Origin: Cyanobacteria bacterium SIG28
GTDB lineage: Bacteria; Cyanobacteriota; Vampirovibrionia; Gastranaerophilales; Gastranaerophilaceae
NCBI GenBank assembly: GCA_015152525.1
Contig: SUTU01000005.1
Coordinates: 56,296-120,295 of the forward strand
DNA: 64,000 nucleotides
Reading direction: 5' to 3'
The notes under the pieces are model-generated. The model was not told the origin of the DNA and did no database searches. It saw nothing but the letters and a program-made list of their open reading frames with translations. How positions within the stretch are numbered: position 1 is the first letter of the stretch; each line of letters starts with the position of its first letter. The position numbers and the translations under genes were made by a program. Below are positions 48,083-56,876 of this stretch, piece after piece.

Positions 48083-48349
48083 CTATTTTGCTAGTTTTTT
48101 GATAGCAAGAACAAGTCTTGATTTCTTTCTTGCAGCAGTATTTCTGTGTAAAATACCTTTTGATACAGCTTTATCACAAAGTTTGTAAACGTTTGATATA
48201 GCTGCATTTAAAGCTTCTGAATCAGATTCTGTAGCTAAAGCTAAAGCTTTTTTTACAGCTGTCTTGATAGAAGTTTTGAAAGCTACGTTTCTTTGTCTGT
48301 TAGCTTCTGCAATAAGAACTCTTTTTTTTGCTGACTTAATGTTTGCCAT
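48083..48349 (-). CDS. rpsT: 30S ribosomal protein S20
   Basis: Starting at the ATG 48347-48349, the 88-residue protein MANIKSAKKRVLIAEANRQR through KSRLVLAIKKLAK is a typical basic helical S20 that binds 16S rRNA. The open frame extends ten codons upstream, but AAAGGA precedes this ATG and the N-terminus matches the family. A strong palindrome follows the stop. Confidence 0.97.
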   Translation of the reverse strand: MANIKSAKKRVLIAEANRQRNVAFKTSIKTAVKKALALATESDSEALNAAISNVYKLCDKAVSKGILHRNTAARKKSRLVLAIKKLAK

Positions 48350-48480
48350 TTTATATTTCCTTTCACTTGTAACAAACACGCCGGCTAATGACTTCCATTG
48401 TATTTGTTGATCACTTGAGGATAGTGAGTATAATTATTTTAAATGTAACAAGATTTTTTGTAAAGTGCTTTTATTAATTG

Positions 48481-48489
48481 TGGTATACT
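48481..48489 (+). promoter_or_regulatory. Extended -10 promoter, leaderless recF
   Basis: TGGTATACT (48481-48489) ends seven bases before the recF ATG at 48497, placing the expected transcription start at the initiation codon. No ribosome site is present between them. Confidence 0.5.
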
Positions 48490-48496
48490 TTTGTTT

Positions 48497-49585
48497 ATGA
48501 AACTTAAACATTTGGAACTAAAAAATTACAGAAATTGCGAAACCATTAATCTGGATTTCGAAAAACAAAAAATACTTATTATTGGTAAAAACGCACAAGG
48601 CAAAACCAATATTTTAGAAAGCATCTACTTGTTATCTGATTTAAAGAGTCCAAGAACAACCGTCAATACAGATTTGATAAAATTTAACACTGATAAATTT
48701 GAAATCAACGCAACAATTGAAAAAAATAATACAGAAATTGAACTTGATATTTCTTACAACTCAGAAAAAAAGCGAGAAATTAAAATCAACAAAGTTAAAA
48801 CAACACCCAAAAACTTTCGCCTTGTTGCAAAAACAGTTTTATTTTCAACAAAAGATCTGCTTTTATTAAGAGGCGCACCTCAAGACAGGCGAGATTGGCT
48901 TGACAGAGCTATCTCACAAATTTATCCTGCCTATGATGAACGGTTATCCAAATATGAAAAAATAAGAATACAAAAGAATAATTTATTAAAGCTTGAAAAC
49001 GTTGATACCTCATTATTAGAAATATATAACGAGCAACTTGCGGTTACCGGTGCCAATATAATATTTTTAAGAAAGAAATTTTTAAGAGAAATCGAAAAAA
49101 TTGCAGCTCAAAAACATAGTATTATAAGCGATAACGAAGTTTTCACCCTCAATTATTCTTGTCCCGAAAATGAAATAGAAGATATTTGTAAATATTTAAA
49201 AAACAAATTGGAAGAACACAAACAAGAAGAACTTGGCAGAAAACAAGCTTGTGTTGGTCCTCACAGGGATGATATTGAATTAAAAATTAATAATATTGAT
49301 GCCGTAAAATTCGCTTCACAAGGACAACAAAGAACTCTGGTTTTAGCTCTCAAACTTGCAGAGCTCGATATTATCAAAGAAAAAACAGGCTATTCACCAA
49401 TACTTTTATTAGATGATGTTTTGGCTGAGTTAGATGAAACCCGCCAGAATTACCTTCTCAAATCTATTGAAAATTCTGTGCAAACAGTTATTACTTCTGT
49501 TGATACTCTACTTTTTGATGAAGATTTCCTTAAAGATGTTCAAATTTACACAATTGAAAGCGGTCAAATCAAAACTACTCTGTAA
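48497..49585 (+). CDS. recF: DNA repair/replication protein RecF
   Basis: RecF is an SMC-like ATPase that loads RecA at ssDNA gaps with RecO and RecR. Starting at ATG 48497 (an upstream TTG at 48491 is possible) it has 362 residues. MKLKHLELKNYRNCETINLD is the classic RecF N-terminus; Walker A is GKNAQGKT (30-37). The signature AKFASQGQQRTLVLALKLAE-like segment (VKFASQGQQRTLVLALKLAE) and Walker B SPILLLDDVLAELDETR are near the C-terminus. Its 3' end overlaps the convergent AmmeMemo gene by 11 bases. dnaA/dnaN/gyrB are not adjacent. Confidence 0.96.
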   Translation: MKLKHLELKNYRNCETINLDFEKQKILIIGKNAQGKTNILESIYLLSDLKSPRTTVNTDLIKFNTDKFEINATIEKNNTEIELDISYNSEKKREIKINKVKTTPKNFRLVAKTVLFSTKDLLLLRGAPQDRRDWLDRAISQIYPAYDERLSKYEKIRIQKNNLLKLENVDTSLLEIYNEQLAVTGANIIFLRKKFLREIEKIAAQKHSIISDNEVFTLNYSCPENEIEDICKYLKNKLEEHKQEELGRKQACVGPHRDDIELKINNIDAVKFASQGQQRTLVLALKLAELDIIKEKTGYSPILLLDDVLAELDETRQNYLLKSIENSVQTVITSVDTLLFDEDFLKDVQIYTIESGQIKTTL

Positions 49586-50945
49586 TATAGGTAGCATCAA
49601 ATTTATAGGCTTCAATTGATTTAGAAAAATAATTAGGTGGCAAACCTGCTTTTTCTTTTAACGAATTTAGAAAAACATCCCGTTCAGGTAACTGCTCCCA
49701 AACAACAGGTAAATAAACAGCTCGACGTTCACGTTCAGCTATTATTACTCCATGTGGATAAATTTTGGATAACAAATCTCGTTCATCTTTAAAATTTATT
49801 CTTTCTATTGAAGACAAAAGCGATATTGATATTTGTAAATCCTCAAATTCTGTAATATCTAAGGGATTAAACCTTGGGTCATGAAATGCGGCATTTTTAG
49901 CATTGTCAATTAAATCCAAAATTAATGGTTTTGTTGGATATACGGAACCAATACAACCTCTTAAATTACCCTTTTTATTTAGAGTTACAAAAGAAGCACC
50001 ATACTGCGCTAAAACAGCAGGAACGTTATTCGGAATAAAATCTTCTCCGTTTAAAGCACCCCAAATTGCTGTTTTAACAACCTTCAATAAATATTTTGAA
50101 TAAAAATTTTCAATATAGTCATTTGTTGAATCATTATATAAAAACCAAGATCCATAGCCTACAACTTTATTTTTATCATTGCTGATATCACCGGAATTAT
50201 ACATCATATTACGAATTAAAGAACATTCGTTGTTATTAGCAAAATCCAATAATCCTTTAATACAAATCATTCCACAAGCTTGATGAGGCTCTAAAAAATC
50301 TAATTTTCCGGTTTCTATTATAGTTGCAGTATACGAATCCAATTGTCTGCATTCAGAATGTGAATAATAATGACTTAAATCTGATGTAATAACAAAAGAT
50401 GAGTTTTCCCAATATGTTGACATTATGTCAGAAATCATTCTGTAATCACATTTCCCGACAAGAATTGGTATAATTCGGAATTTTTTACCTATTTTTTTTA
50501 AACCTTTAACAAAGTCTACTGCACTTTGAATATGCGGATTAAAAACATGTTGAATAAAAGGAAGTTGTACTTCTATAGAATGTTCGTGTTCAAAAACTTC
50601 ATCCGATATAACCGCCGGAAACTTCTCTACAATCTCTTTTATTAAACGATTATTAACTTCCAAACTTCCTAATGGTGTATCAAAATAGGTATATTTAGGT
50701 AAAGCAATATTCTTAAAATTTACATGATGTGCTGGCGCAAAAATAAATATATTTTCATTCATTTCCAAGTGCTGATAAGCAGACATTGCCGCATGTCCTG
50801 AATAATAAATTCCGGCATGAGGAACCAAAATAGCCTTACTCTTATAAAAAACCTTCTCTTGCTGCTTGCAAGAATCAAGCAGTTTCGTCAGTTCTTCAGG
50901 ATTTTCAGGATAAAAACTTCCCGCAAAACAAGCACTCTTATTCAT
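49575..50945 (-). CDS. Memo-AMMECR1 fusion protein (AmmeMemoRadiSam proteins B+A)
   Basis: 456 residues in two domains. Residues about 1-270 are a Memo-like domain (SACFAGSFYPENPEELTKLL, then ILVPHAGIYYSGHAA and FVITSDLSHYYSHSEC) with conserved His residues like those of extradiol dioxygenases. Residues about 285-456 are AMMECR1-like (GNLRGCIGSVYPTKPLILDL, then AAFHDPRFNPL and PHGVIIAERERRAVYLPVVW). These two proteins usually occur beside a radical-SAM enzyme, which is not in this window. The joint biochemical role is not established. It converges on recF with an 11-base overlap. Confidence 0.93.
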   Translation of the reverse strand: MNKSACFAGSFYPENPEELTKLLDSCKQQEKVFYKSKAILVPHAGIYYSGHAAMSAYQHLEMNENIFIFAPAHHVNFKNIALPKYTYFDTPLGSLEVNNRLIKEIVEKFPAVISDEVFEHEHSIEVQLPFIQHVFNPHIQSAVDFVKGLKKIGKKFRIIPILVGKCDYRMISDIMSTYWENSSFVITSDLSHYYSHSECRQLDSYTATIIETGKLDFLEPHQACGMICIKGLLDFANNNECSLIRNMMYNSGDISNDKNKVVGYGSWFLYNDSTNDYIENFYSKYLLKVVKTAIWGALNGEDFIPNNVPAVLAQYGASFVTLNKKGNLRGCIGSVYPTKPLILDLIDNAKNAAFHDPRFNPLDITEFEDLQISISLLSSIERINFKDERDLLSKIYPHGVIIAERERRAVYLPVVWEQLPERDVFLNSLKEKAGLPPNYFSKSIEAYKFDATYITE

Positions 50946-51079
50946 CTAATACTCCATTACTCAGAATTCTATCATATTTAGAACGACTTTCCAATAAATA
51001 AAAAAACTTAAGAGTTAAAAATTTACAGAAGTTAAAATTATTTTATGATATTTTAGTCTTAAAGAAAGGGGAAATACTA

Positions 51080-52141
51080 ATGGCTTTTGAATCAAAAATC
51101 AGACCTATAACTTGGGAAAACGGTGTTTCTAAAATGCTGGATCAAACCGTTATTCCTTATGAATATAAATACGTTGAAATTTCTTCCGGTGATGAAATGT
51201 TCAACGCAATTCGCAACATGATAGTAAGAGGCGCACCTGCTATTGGTATTGCCGGCGCACAAGGTATCGTGCTTTACGCAAAAGAAGGCGCAAATAAATT
51301 CACTAACAGAGAAGAATTTATAAACTGGTTGTTAGAAAAAGCTGATTATATGGCAACATCACGTCCGACAGCAGTTAACTTAATGTGGGCATGTGATGAG
51401 CAAAAAAAAGTTATCAAAAATTCAAAATCTGATATTAATGGACTTATTGAAGAATTAACAACTAAAGCCATTGAAATAGAACAAGATGATATTGACAGGT
51501 GTAAAAAAATGGGTGATTATGGTGCTGAAGTTGTACCAAAAGGTGCTACAATTCTTACACACTGCAATGCCGGCGCACTTGCAACAGGCGGATATGGTAC
51601 TGCACTCGGTGTTGTTCGTTCAGCTTTTGCAAAGGATAACACAATTCAAGTTTTTGCTGATGAAACCAGACCTCGCCAACAAGGAGCAAGACTAACCACT
51701 TTTGAACTTGCAATGGACGGAATACCGGTAACATTGATTACAGACGGAATGTGTTCATATTTTATGAGCAAGGGTATGATTGACATGGTTGTTGTTGGTG
51801 CGGATAGAATCGCCGCTAACGGTGATACTGCAAACAAAATAGGAACGTATACTGTAGCTATTGCCGCAAAATATCACAATATACCATTTTATGTGGCAGC
51901 ACCTCTTTCAACAATTGATATTTCTATAGCTTCCGGCAAAGAAATTCCTATTGAAGAACGTAACAGAGAAGAAGTTACACATATTAACGGAAAAATTATA
52001 TGTGCCGAATCAGGCGTTAATATTATAAACCCTGGGTTTGATGTAACACCTAACGAATTAATTACAGGTATCATTACAGAAAAAGGTATTATTAGACCTG
52101 ACTATAAAGACTCTATAAAAAATCTTTTCATGATAAGATAG
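51080..52141 (+). CDS. mtnA: Methylthioribose-1-phosphate isomerase
   Basis: 353 residues. MtnA converts MTR-1-P to MTRu-1-P in methionine salvage; homologues also isomerise ribose-1,5-bisphosphate or 5-deoxyribose-1-P. IRNMIVRGAPAIGIAGAQGI (about 45-64), Cys162 in LTHCNAGALATGGYG and Asp242 in VVVGADRIAANGDT are the conserved site. AAAGGGG precedes the ATG. No other mtn genes follow; the downstream genes are for glycan synthesis. Confidence 0.95.
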   Translation: MAFESKIRPITWENGVSKMLDQTVIPYEYKYVEISSGDEMFNAIRNMIVRGAPAIGIAGAQGIVLYAKEGANKFTNREEFINWLLEKADYMATSRPTAVNLMWACDEQKKVIKNSKSDINGLIEELTTKAIEIEQDDIDRCKKMGDYGAEVVPKGATILTHCNAGALATGGYGTALGVVRSAFAKDNTIQVFADETRPRQQGARLTTFELAMDGIPVTLITDGMCSYFMSKGMIDMVVVGADRIAANGDTANKIGTYTVAIAAKYHNIPFYVAAPLSTIDISIASGKEIPIEERNREEVTHINGKIICAESGVNIINPGFDVTPNELITGIITEKGIIRPDYKDSIKNLFMIR

Positions 52142-52160
52142 ATACAGGAGTATAAAATTA

Positions 52161-53087
52161 ATGCATAATATTATTAATGTATGTTTGGCTTGCGATGATA
52201 ATTATGCAAAGTATGCAGGTGTTGTTATTGCATCAGCTTTGGCTAATGCTAAAGTTGATGACATTTTGCATTTCTATATTTTAGATGGTGGTATTAAAGA
52301 ATCTCATAAAAATGAAATTCGTTCTCTTAAATCTATTAAAGATTGTGAAATTAATTTTATAGAGATTGATGAGAACCAATTTGAAGAATACAAAATTATA
52401 AAAACCCATTCTTACATATCATTACCGGCATATTATAGGCTTAAAATAGCATCAATTCTTCCGGAAATTGATCGTATAATCTATTTTGATTGCGATGTTA
52501 TTGTTAATTCCAGCTTAGCTGAATTATATAATACAGATTTCGAAGACAATCTGATTGCCGGCGCGCTCGATATTAATAAAATTATGCTAAAGAAAAATCC
52601 TAAATATGTTAACTCCGGAGTGCTTGTATTAAATTTGGAAAAATTTAGGCTTAACAATATTGAATCAAAATTTTTAGAATGGACCAAAGAAAATATAAAC
52701 AACATTAAACTTGGCGATCAAGAAATCATCAACGAAGTTTGCAGAGGAAAGATAAAAATAGTAGCAGACGAATGGAATGTACAATCGAGCAATTTCACTA
52801 ATCGTTCAAGTTATACAAACAATCCGAAAGTCATACACTTTGTTGCTCATAAAAAACCTTGGCATTGGGCATCGTTTAGTTTTCACAGGGATTTGTATTT
52901 TAAAAATCTTCAGTTTACACCTTGGGCATTAAACGAAGAAGAGTTAAAGCATTGGACTAAAGATAATCAAATTGCCTCTTTAATAGAATACTTTAAATAC
53001 AGACCTTTTTTCTTACTACGTCCAAGATTTTACCAAGCTTTATTTTACACATATATTAAACCTATGTTAGGAGAAACAAAATTATGA
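52161..53087 (+). CDS. GT8-family glycosyltransferase
   Basis: 308 residues of the LgtC/GspA type. Asp110-Cys-Asp112 in DRIIYFDCDVIVNSS is the metal-binding DxD. YVNSGVLVLNLEKFR and LGDQEIINEV are family blocks, and VIHFVAHKKPWHW gives the C-terminal HxxxKPW-like site. It likely adds galactose or glucose from a UDP-sugar to a surface glycan, consistent with galE directly after it. CAGGAG lies before the ATG; the end overlaps galE by four bases. Confidence 0.93.
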   Translation: MHNIINVCLACDDNYAKYAGVVIASALANAKVDDILHFYILDGGIKESHKNEIRSLKSIKDCEINFIEIDENQFEEYKIIKTHSYISLPAYYRLKIASILPEIDRIIYFDCDVIVNSSLAELYNTDFEDNLIAGALDINKIMLKKNPKYVNSGVLVLNLEKFRLNNIESKFLEWTKENINNIKLGDQEIINEVCRGKIKIVADEWNVQSSNFTNRSSYTNNPKVIHFVAHKKPWHWASFSFHRDLYFKNLQFTPWALNEEELKHWTKDNQIASLIEYFKYRPFFLLRPRFYQALFYTYIKPMLGETKL

Positions 53088-54073
53088 TTTTAGTTACAGG
53101 CGGTGCCGGATATATCGGAAGCCATTGTGTAATGGCTTTAATTGAAAAAGGATTAGATGTAGTTGTTTTTGACAACCTTTCAACAGGGCATATTGAAACC
53201 ATTGATAAATTAAAAAAAATTGGTGAAATTTCTTTTTTCAAAGGTGATTTACTTAATATTGAAGAGCTTAATAAAGTTTTTGCCGAAAATAAAATTGATG
53301 CAGTTATACATTTTGCCGCTTTTTCTCAAGTTGGAGAATCAGTTATAAATCCTCAAAAATATTACAAAAACAACGTTTGCGGAACAATAAACCTGCTTGA
53401 AGCTATGTTAAATTATGGCGTTAAAAAAATAGTATTTTCTTCAACAGCTGCAACATATGGCGAACCTACTTACATTCCTATAGATGAAAAACACCCTCAA
53501 GAACCTATTAACCCATATGGACAAAGCAAGTTAATGTTAGAAAAAATAATGGACGACTACAGCAAAGCCTATGGATTAAAATCTGTAAGATTAAGATATT
53601 TTAACGTTGCAGGTGCAGATAGTTTAAGCAGAATCGGCGAATGGCACGAACCTGAAACACATTTAATCCCAAACATTTTAAAATCAACTTTTAACACAGG
53701 AAAAGTTTTTGAAATGTACGGCGACGACTATAACACAAAAGACGGAACTTGCGTCAGGGATTATATAAACGTTGAAGATTTAGCACAAGCTCACCTGTTA
53801 GCTTTAGAATACCTAAATAACGGTGGTGATACTAATTTCTTTAATCTTGGAACAAAAGACGGAAACACAGTTAAAGAAGTTTTCAAAGCTTGCGAAAACG
53901 TTTGCGGCAAAGATATTGAAGTTACGATAAAACCTCGCCGTGCTGGTGATCCTGCAAGTTTAGTCGCTGATAACACAAAAGCTAAATCTGTACTTGGCTG
54001 GATACCAAGCAAAACTCTTGATGATAGTATAAAAACTGCGTACGATTGGGAGAAAAAATTAAGTGGTAAATAA
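53084..54073 (+). CDS. galE: UDP-glucose 4-epimerase
   Basis: 329 residues. An extended SDR enzyme interconverting UDP-glucose and UDP-galactose. The NAD-binding TGGAGYIGSH (5-14), FSSTAATYG with the catalytic Ser/Thr, and Tyr145/Lys149 in NPYGQSK are present. C-terminal KPRRAGDPASLVADNTKAKS is the GalE-specific region. Overlaps GT8 and licD, so it supplies UDP-galactose for this glycan operon. Confidence 0.97.
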   Translation: MILVTGGAGYIGSHCVMALIEKGLDVVVFDNLSTGHIETIDKLKKIGEISFFKGDLLNIEELNKVFAENKIDAVIHFAAFSQVGESVINPQKYYKNNVCGTINLLEAMLNYGVKKIVFSSTAATYGEPTYIPIDEKHPQEPINPYGQSKLMLEKIMDDYSKAYGLKSVRLRYFNVAGADSLSRIGEWHEPETHLIPNILKSTFNTGKVFEMYGDDYNTKDGTCVRDYINVEDLAQAHLLALEYLNNGGDTNFFNLGTKDGNTVKEVFKACENVCGKDIEVTIKPRRAGDPASLVADNTKAKSVLGWIPSKTLDDSIKTAYDWEKKLSGK

Positions 54074-54980
54074 AATTTTTTCTGTTTCAGATTATAATCA
54101 AACACATAAGCTAATATACATCATGGGAATAAAGATTAAGTTTCCCAAGTCTGAGTATGCAAAATTAAAAAAAGAAAATTCTTACTATTATTACAAAGAA
54201 AACAATATTGATATCACAACCATTCCACCTGCAGAAGGACAAATCAGGGATATTCAATTAGCAAACCTTGCTCTTCTCAAGGAAATGGATTTTGTATGCA
54301 AACAAAACAATCTTGACTACTGGCTTGATGCAGGAACTCTTATCGGTGCAATGCGCCATAAAGGCTTTATCCCTTGGGATGATGATATTGATACGGCTAT
54401 GCCAAGAATTTATTATGAAAAAATTATAGATGCATTTAAAAAAAGTTCCAGAAATCCGGATATTTATGCTGATTATGCCAGAGATAAAAATGATAATTAT
54501 ATGATTAAAATTCAACATAAAAAATGTCCATATTTATTCGTTGACATCTTTCCTTTTGATGATTACGGAAAAGAAACCTCTACTCAAGAAGAACTAGAAG
54601 AAACTAAACGGATAAAAGCGATAATTAAATCTGAAATTAATCATTCATTATCAAATGAAGAGCTAAAAAATAAAATAAATCAAATTATGAAAACTCAAAT
54701 AATTCAAGGTAATGATTTTAATAAAACATTTGTATGGGGAATTGATTATCACCACCAATGGAATAACTGGTTTACACATCACGATGTAGTTTACCCACTT
54801 AAAACAATTAGTTTCGAAGGCTATGAATTCCCTTGCCTAAATGATCCGGATGCTTTTTTAACAAGAGTTTATAAAAATTACATGGCTTATCCGTCAAAAA
54901 TAGGATTTGGGCATTCCGCTTACGCTAAACTATCAAATGAAGATAAGCACGTTATCAAAGAATTAATTCGAGGTTTATAA
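54063..54980 (+). CDS. LicD-family phosphotransferase
   Basis: 305 residues from a GTG at 54063 that overlaps galE by 11 bases; an ATG at 54124 is an alternative. The LicD/FKRP signature is clear: YWLDAGTLIGAMRHKGFIPW then DDDID at residues 106-110, the metal-binding acidic cluster. LicD proteins transfer phosphocholine from CDP-choline in some pathogens, and the related eukaryotic FKRP/fukutin transfer ribitol-5-phosphate from CDP-ribitol. The next gene, overlapping by one base, encodes a cytidylyltransferase that could supply such a CDP donor. Confidence 0.92.
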   Translation: MVNKIFSVSDYNQTHKLIYIMGIKIKFPKSEYAKLKKENSYYYYKENNIDITTIPPAEGQIRDIQLANLALLKEMDFVCKQNNLDYWLDAGTLIGAMRHKGFIPWDDDIDTAMPRIYYEKIIDAFKKSSRNPDIYADYARDKNDNYMIKIQHKKCPYLFVDIFPFDDYGKETSTQEELEETKRIKAIIKSEINHSLSNEELKNKINQIMKTQIIQGNDFNKTFVWGIDYHHQWNNWFTHHDVVYPLKTISFEGYEFPCLNDPDAFLTRVYKNYMAYPSKIGFGHSAYAKLSNEDKHVIKELIRGL

Positions 54981-55747
54981 TGACAGTAGACTTGAAACAA
55001 CAAATCAATATTGCAATAATTTTTGCCGGTGGTATCGGACAAAGATTAAATGGTTCAGACGCCACACCTAAACAGTTTTTGAAAGTTAATGACAAACCTA
55101 TTATTATACATACATTAGAATTATTCCAAAAAAATGAAAATATCGATAAGATTTATATTTCAATAGTTGATACTCACTTTGAATATATGAAAGAATTGGT
55201 TAAATATTACCATTTATCAAAAGTTGCAGGTGTAACCGTTGGCGGAACTACAGGACAAGAGTCAATATACAAAGCTCTAAAATTAGCTTCTGAAGAAAAC
55301 CCAAAGAACTCTATAGTTTTAATTCATGACGGTGTTCGACCTAATATAACTCAAGATGTTATAAATAAAAACATCGAAAATACTATATTAAACGGTTCAG
55401 CAATAACATGCACGCCTTGTTATGAAACGGTTCTTTTAAGCAACGACGGAATTTCACCGACAAAAGTTCCTTACAGAAAAGAAACTTTTTCAGCTCAAGC
55501 ACCACAAACATTTAAACTTGGTGAAATCTTACAAGCACACGAGACAGAACGTGCTACAAATCCTAATTACACAGATATTATTGATTCTTGCACCTTGTTT
55601 ACCAAACAAGGTAAATTAACCTCTATGATAAGAGGTAATTTTGGGAATATCAAAATTACAACAATCGAAGATTTATATATACTAAGAGCATTAATACGGT
55701 TTAAAGAGGATATGGAAGCTTTCGGGATTGAAAAATTTTCCAAATAA
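54980..55747 (+). CDS. IspD/TarI-family cytidylyltransferase
   Basis: 255 residues. The CTP-binding loop FAGGIGQRLNGSDATPKQFL (15-34), IVLIHDGVRPNIT (about 112-124) and VPYRKETFSAQAPQTFKL are family features. IspD makes CDP-methylerythritol for isoprenoids; TarI makes CDP-ribitol for teichoic-type glycans. The AGGxGxR loop and coupling with LicD favour the CDP-polyol reading, while ispF at 28073-28564 shows the MEP pathway exists and needs an IspD somewhere. It could do either or both. Last gene of the operon. Confidence 0.88.
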   Translation: MTVDLKQQINIAIIFAGGIGQRLNGSDATPKQFLKVNDKPIIIHTLELFQKNENIDKIYISIVDTHFEYMKELVKYYHLSKVAGVTVGGTTGQESIYKALKLASEENPKNSIVLIHDGVRPNITQDVINKNIENTILNGSAITCTPCYETVLLSNDGISPTKVPYRKETFSAQAPQTFKLGEILQAHETERATNPNYTDIIDSCTLFTKQGKLTSMIRGNFGNIKITTIEDLYILRALIRFKEDMEAFGIEKFSK

Positions 55748-55750
55748 AAA

Positions 55751-55785
55751 AAGAAACGACTTATTTAAAGTCGTTTCTTTTTTTT
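55751..55785. terminator. Bidirectional terminator
   Basis: AAGAAACGACTT (55751-55762) pairs with AAGTCGTTTCTT (55768-55779), with As before and eight Ts after, so it can serve both the glycan operon and the convergent 118-aa gene. Confidence 0.88.
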
Positions 55786-55798
55786 ACTTATCTTGCAA

Positions 55799-56155
55799 CT
55801 AGCTCAATGCTAATAGTGATTTAACAGAGCGAGCATTTTCTTTTACAGATTCATCAGAATGCATATTAATAGTATCATCAAGTATTCTTACAACTTCAGA
55901 TTTGTCTTTTAATGCTAAAATTTCATTAATTGTACTCATAGCTACTGAAGGTGATAAATCGTTTATACCTTTACCTTGATTGATAATAACAATTTTTAAA
56001 GAATCATGAACATTCTTTCTAACCAAAGCTCTTGAAGTATATTCACGAACTTCATTATCAGGCGAATTTGTTCCGATTTCTTCCAAAACTCTTATAGAAT
56101 CAGAGTCTTTATGTGCTGTTAATGCATCAATAATTTCTAATACATTCTTATTCAT
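55799..56155 (-). CDS. Helical repeat protein, 118 aa, HEAT-like
   Basis: The ATG at 56153-56155 follows AGGAGGAG and overlaps the stop of the upstream gene (TAATG), so I start here rather than at the longer frame (to 56200). The sequence (MNKNVLEIIDALTAHKDSDS, then IRVLEEIGTNSPDNEVREYT) is all-helical with paired short helices resembling HEAT/armadillo repeats. Probably a binding protein partnered with its coupled neighbour. Function unknown. Confidence 0.8.
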   Translation of the reverse strand: MNKNVLEIIDALTAHKDSDSIRVLEEIGTNSPDNEVREYTSRALVRKNVHDSLKIVIINQGKGINDLSPSVAMSTINEILALKDKSEVVRILDDTINMHSDESVKENARSVKSLLALS

Positions 56156-56790
56156 TATGCAACTCCTCCTAGTTCCATTTCTCTGTTGATTTCTAACCAA
56201 CGAGCTTCTAAGTCAACAACCGGAGTTTCTGCTGTATATTTTTTGTGTTCAAATTTTGAAACCATAGATTTCCAGCTGGATTTAATACCTTCGCCTAATC
56301 CTAACATATCTTTACCGGCAGCTTCCATTCTACCAGCTATACCTTTGCGCATATTAGACATTGACTCTGAAATACCGTCCAAAGCCGGAATATTTATCGG
56401 TGTATTTAGAACATCGTTAACTACCTTAACACCATTTTTCAAACCTTCACTTGTGCTCTTAATCACAGGAACATCAGAGATATTTGTATTCTTTGCATAA
56501 TCCCAAGCATTAGAAACACCTGTTCTCACACGATTAACGAAATTAACAATAGGTTCCGCAATATTTGATTTAATCTTAGTCATACTTCCTGTTACAGAAG
56601 ATGCAACCATTCTCAACTTACTAGGTTGCTTTGCCTTAAAATTAACGAAAACATCAGCAAAAGGTAGCGTATTACCTTCAAAATCAACATTTTTAAAAGG
56701 ATTACTTACGCGTGATGTTTTAGCTAGATTGGCACTTTTGTTTTGGGTAAATGTAGGATTATTGGAACCTACTTTAATAATTTTCGCCAT
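56155..56790 (-). CDS. Lineage-specific protein, 211 aa, unknown
   Basis: It starts MAKIIKVGSNNPTFTQNKSA and includes NPFKNVDFEGNTLPFADVF. The middle is helical (SSVTGSMTKIKSNIAEPIVN and SESMSNMRKGIAGRMEAAGK), ending near RWLEINREMELGGVA. No domain is recognised. AAGGAA precedes the ATG. It is translationally coupled to the HEAT-like gene, which suggests the two proteins act together. Confidence 0.75.
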   Translation of the reverse strand: MAKIIKVGSNNPTFTQNKSANLAKTSRVSNPFKNVDFEGNTLPFADVFVNFKAKQPSKLRMVASSVTGSMTKIKSNIAEPIVNFVNRVRTGVSNAWDYAKNTNISDVPVIKSTSEGLKNGVKVVNDVLNTPINIPALDGISESMSNMRKGIAGRMEAAGKDMLGLGEGIKSSWKSMVSKFEHKKYTAETPVVDLEARWLEINREMELGGVA

Positions 56791-56876
56791 ACTATTCCTT
56801 TCTGATTAATTATTACATCTTAACACATATTAGAATAACATATTGGCGAAATATTTAATCATCTATTTAGAGGATA

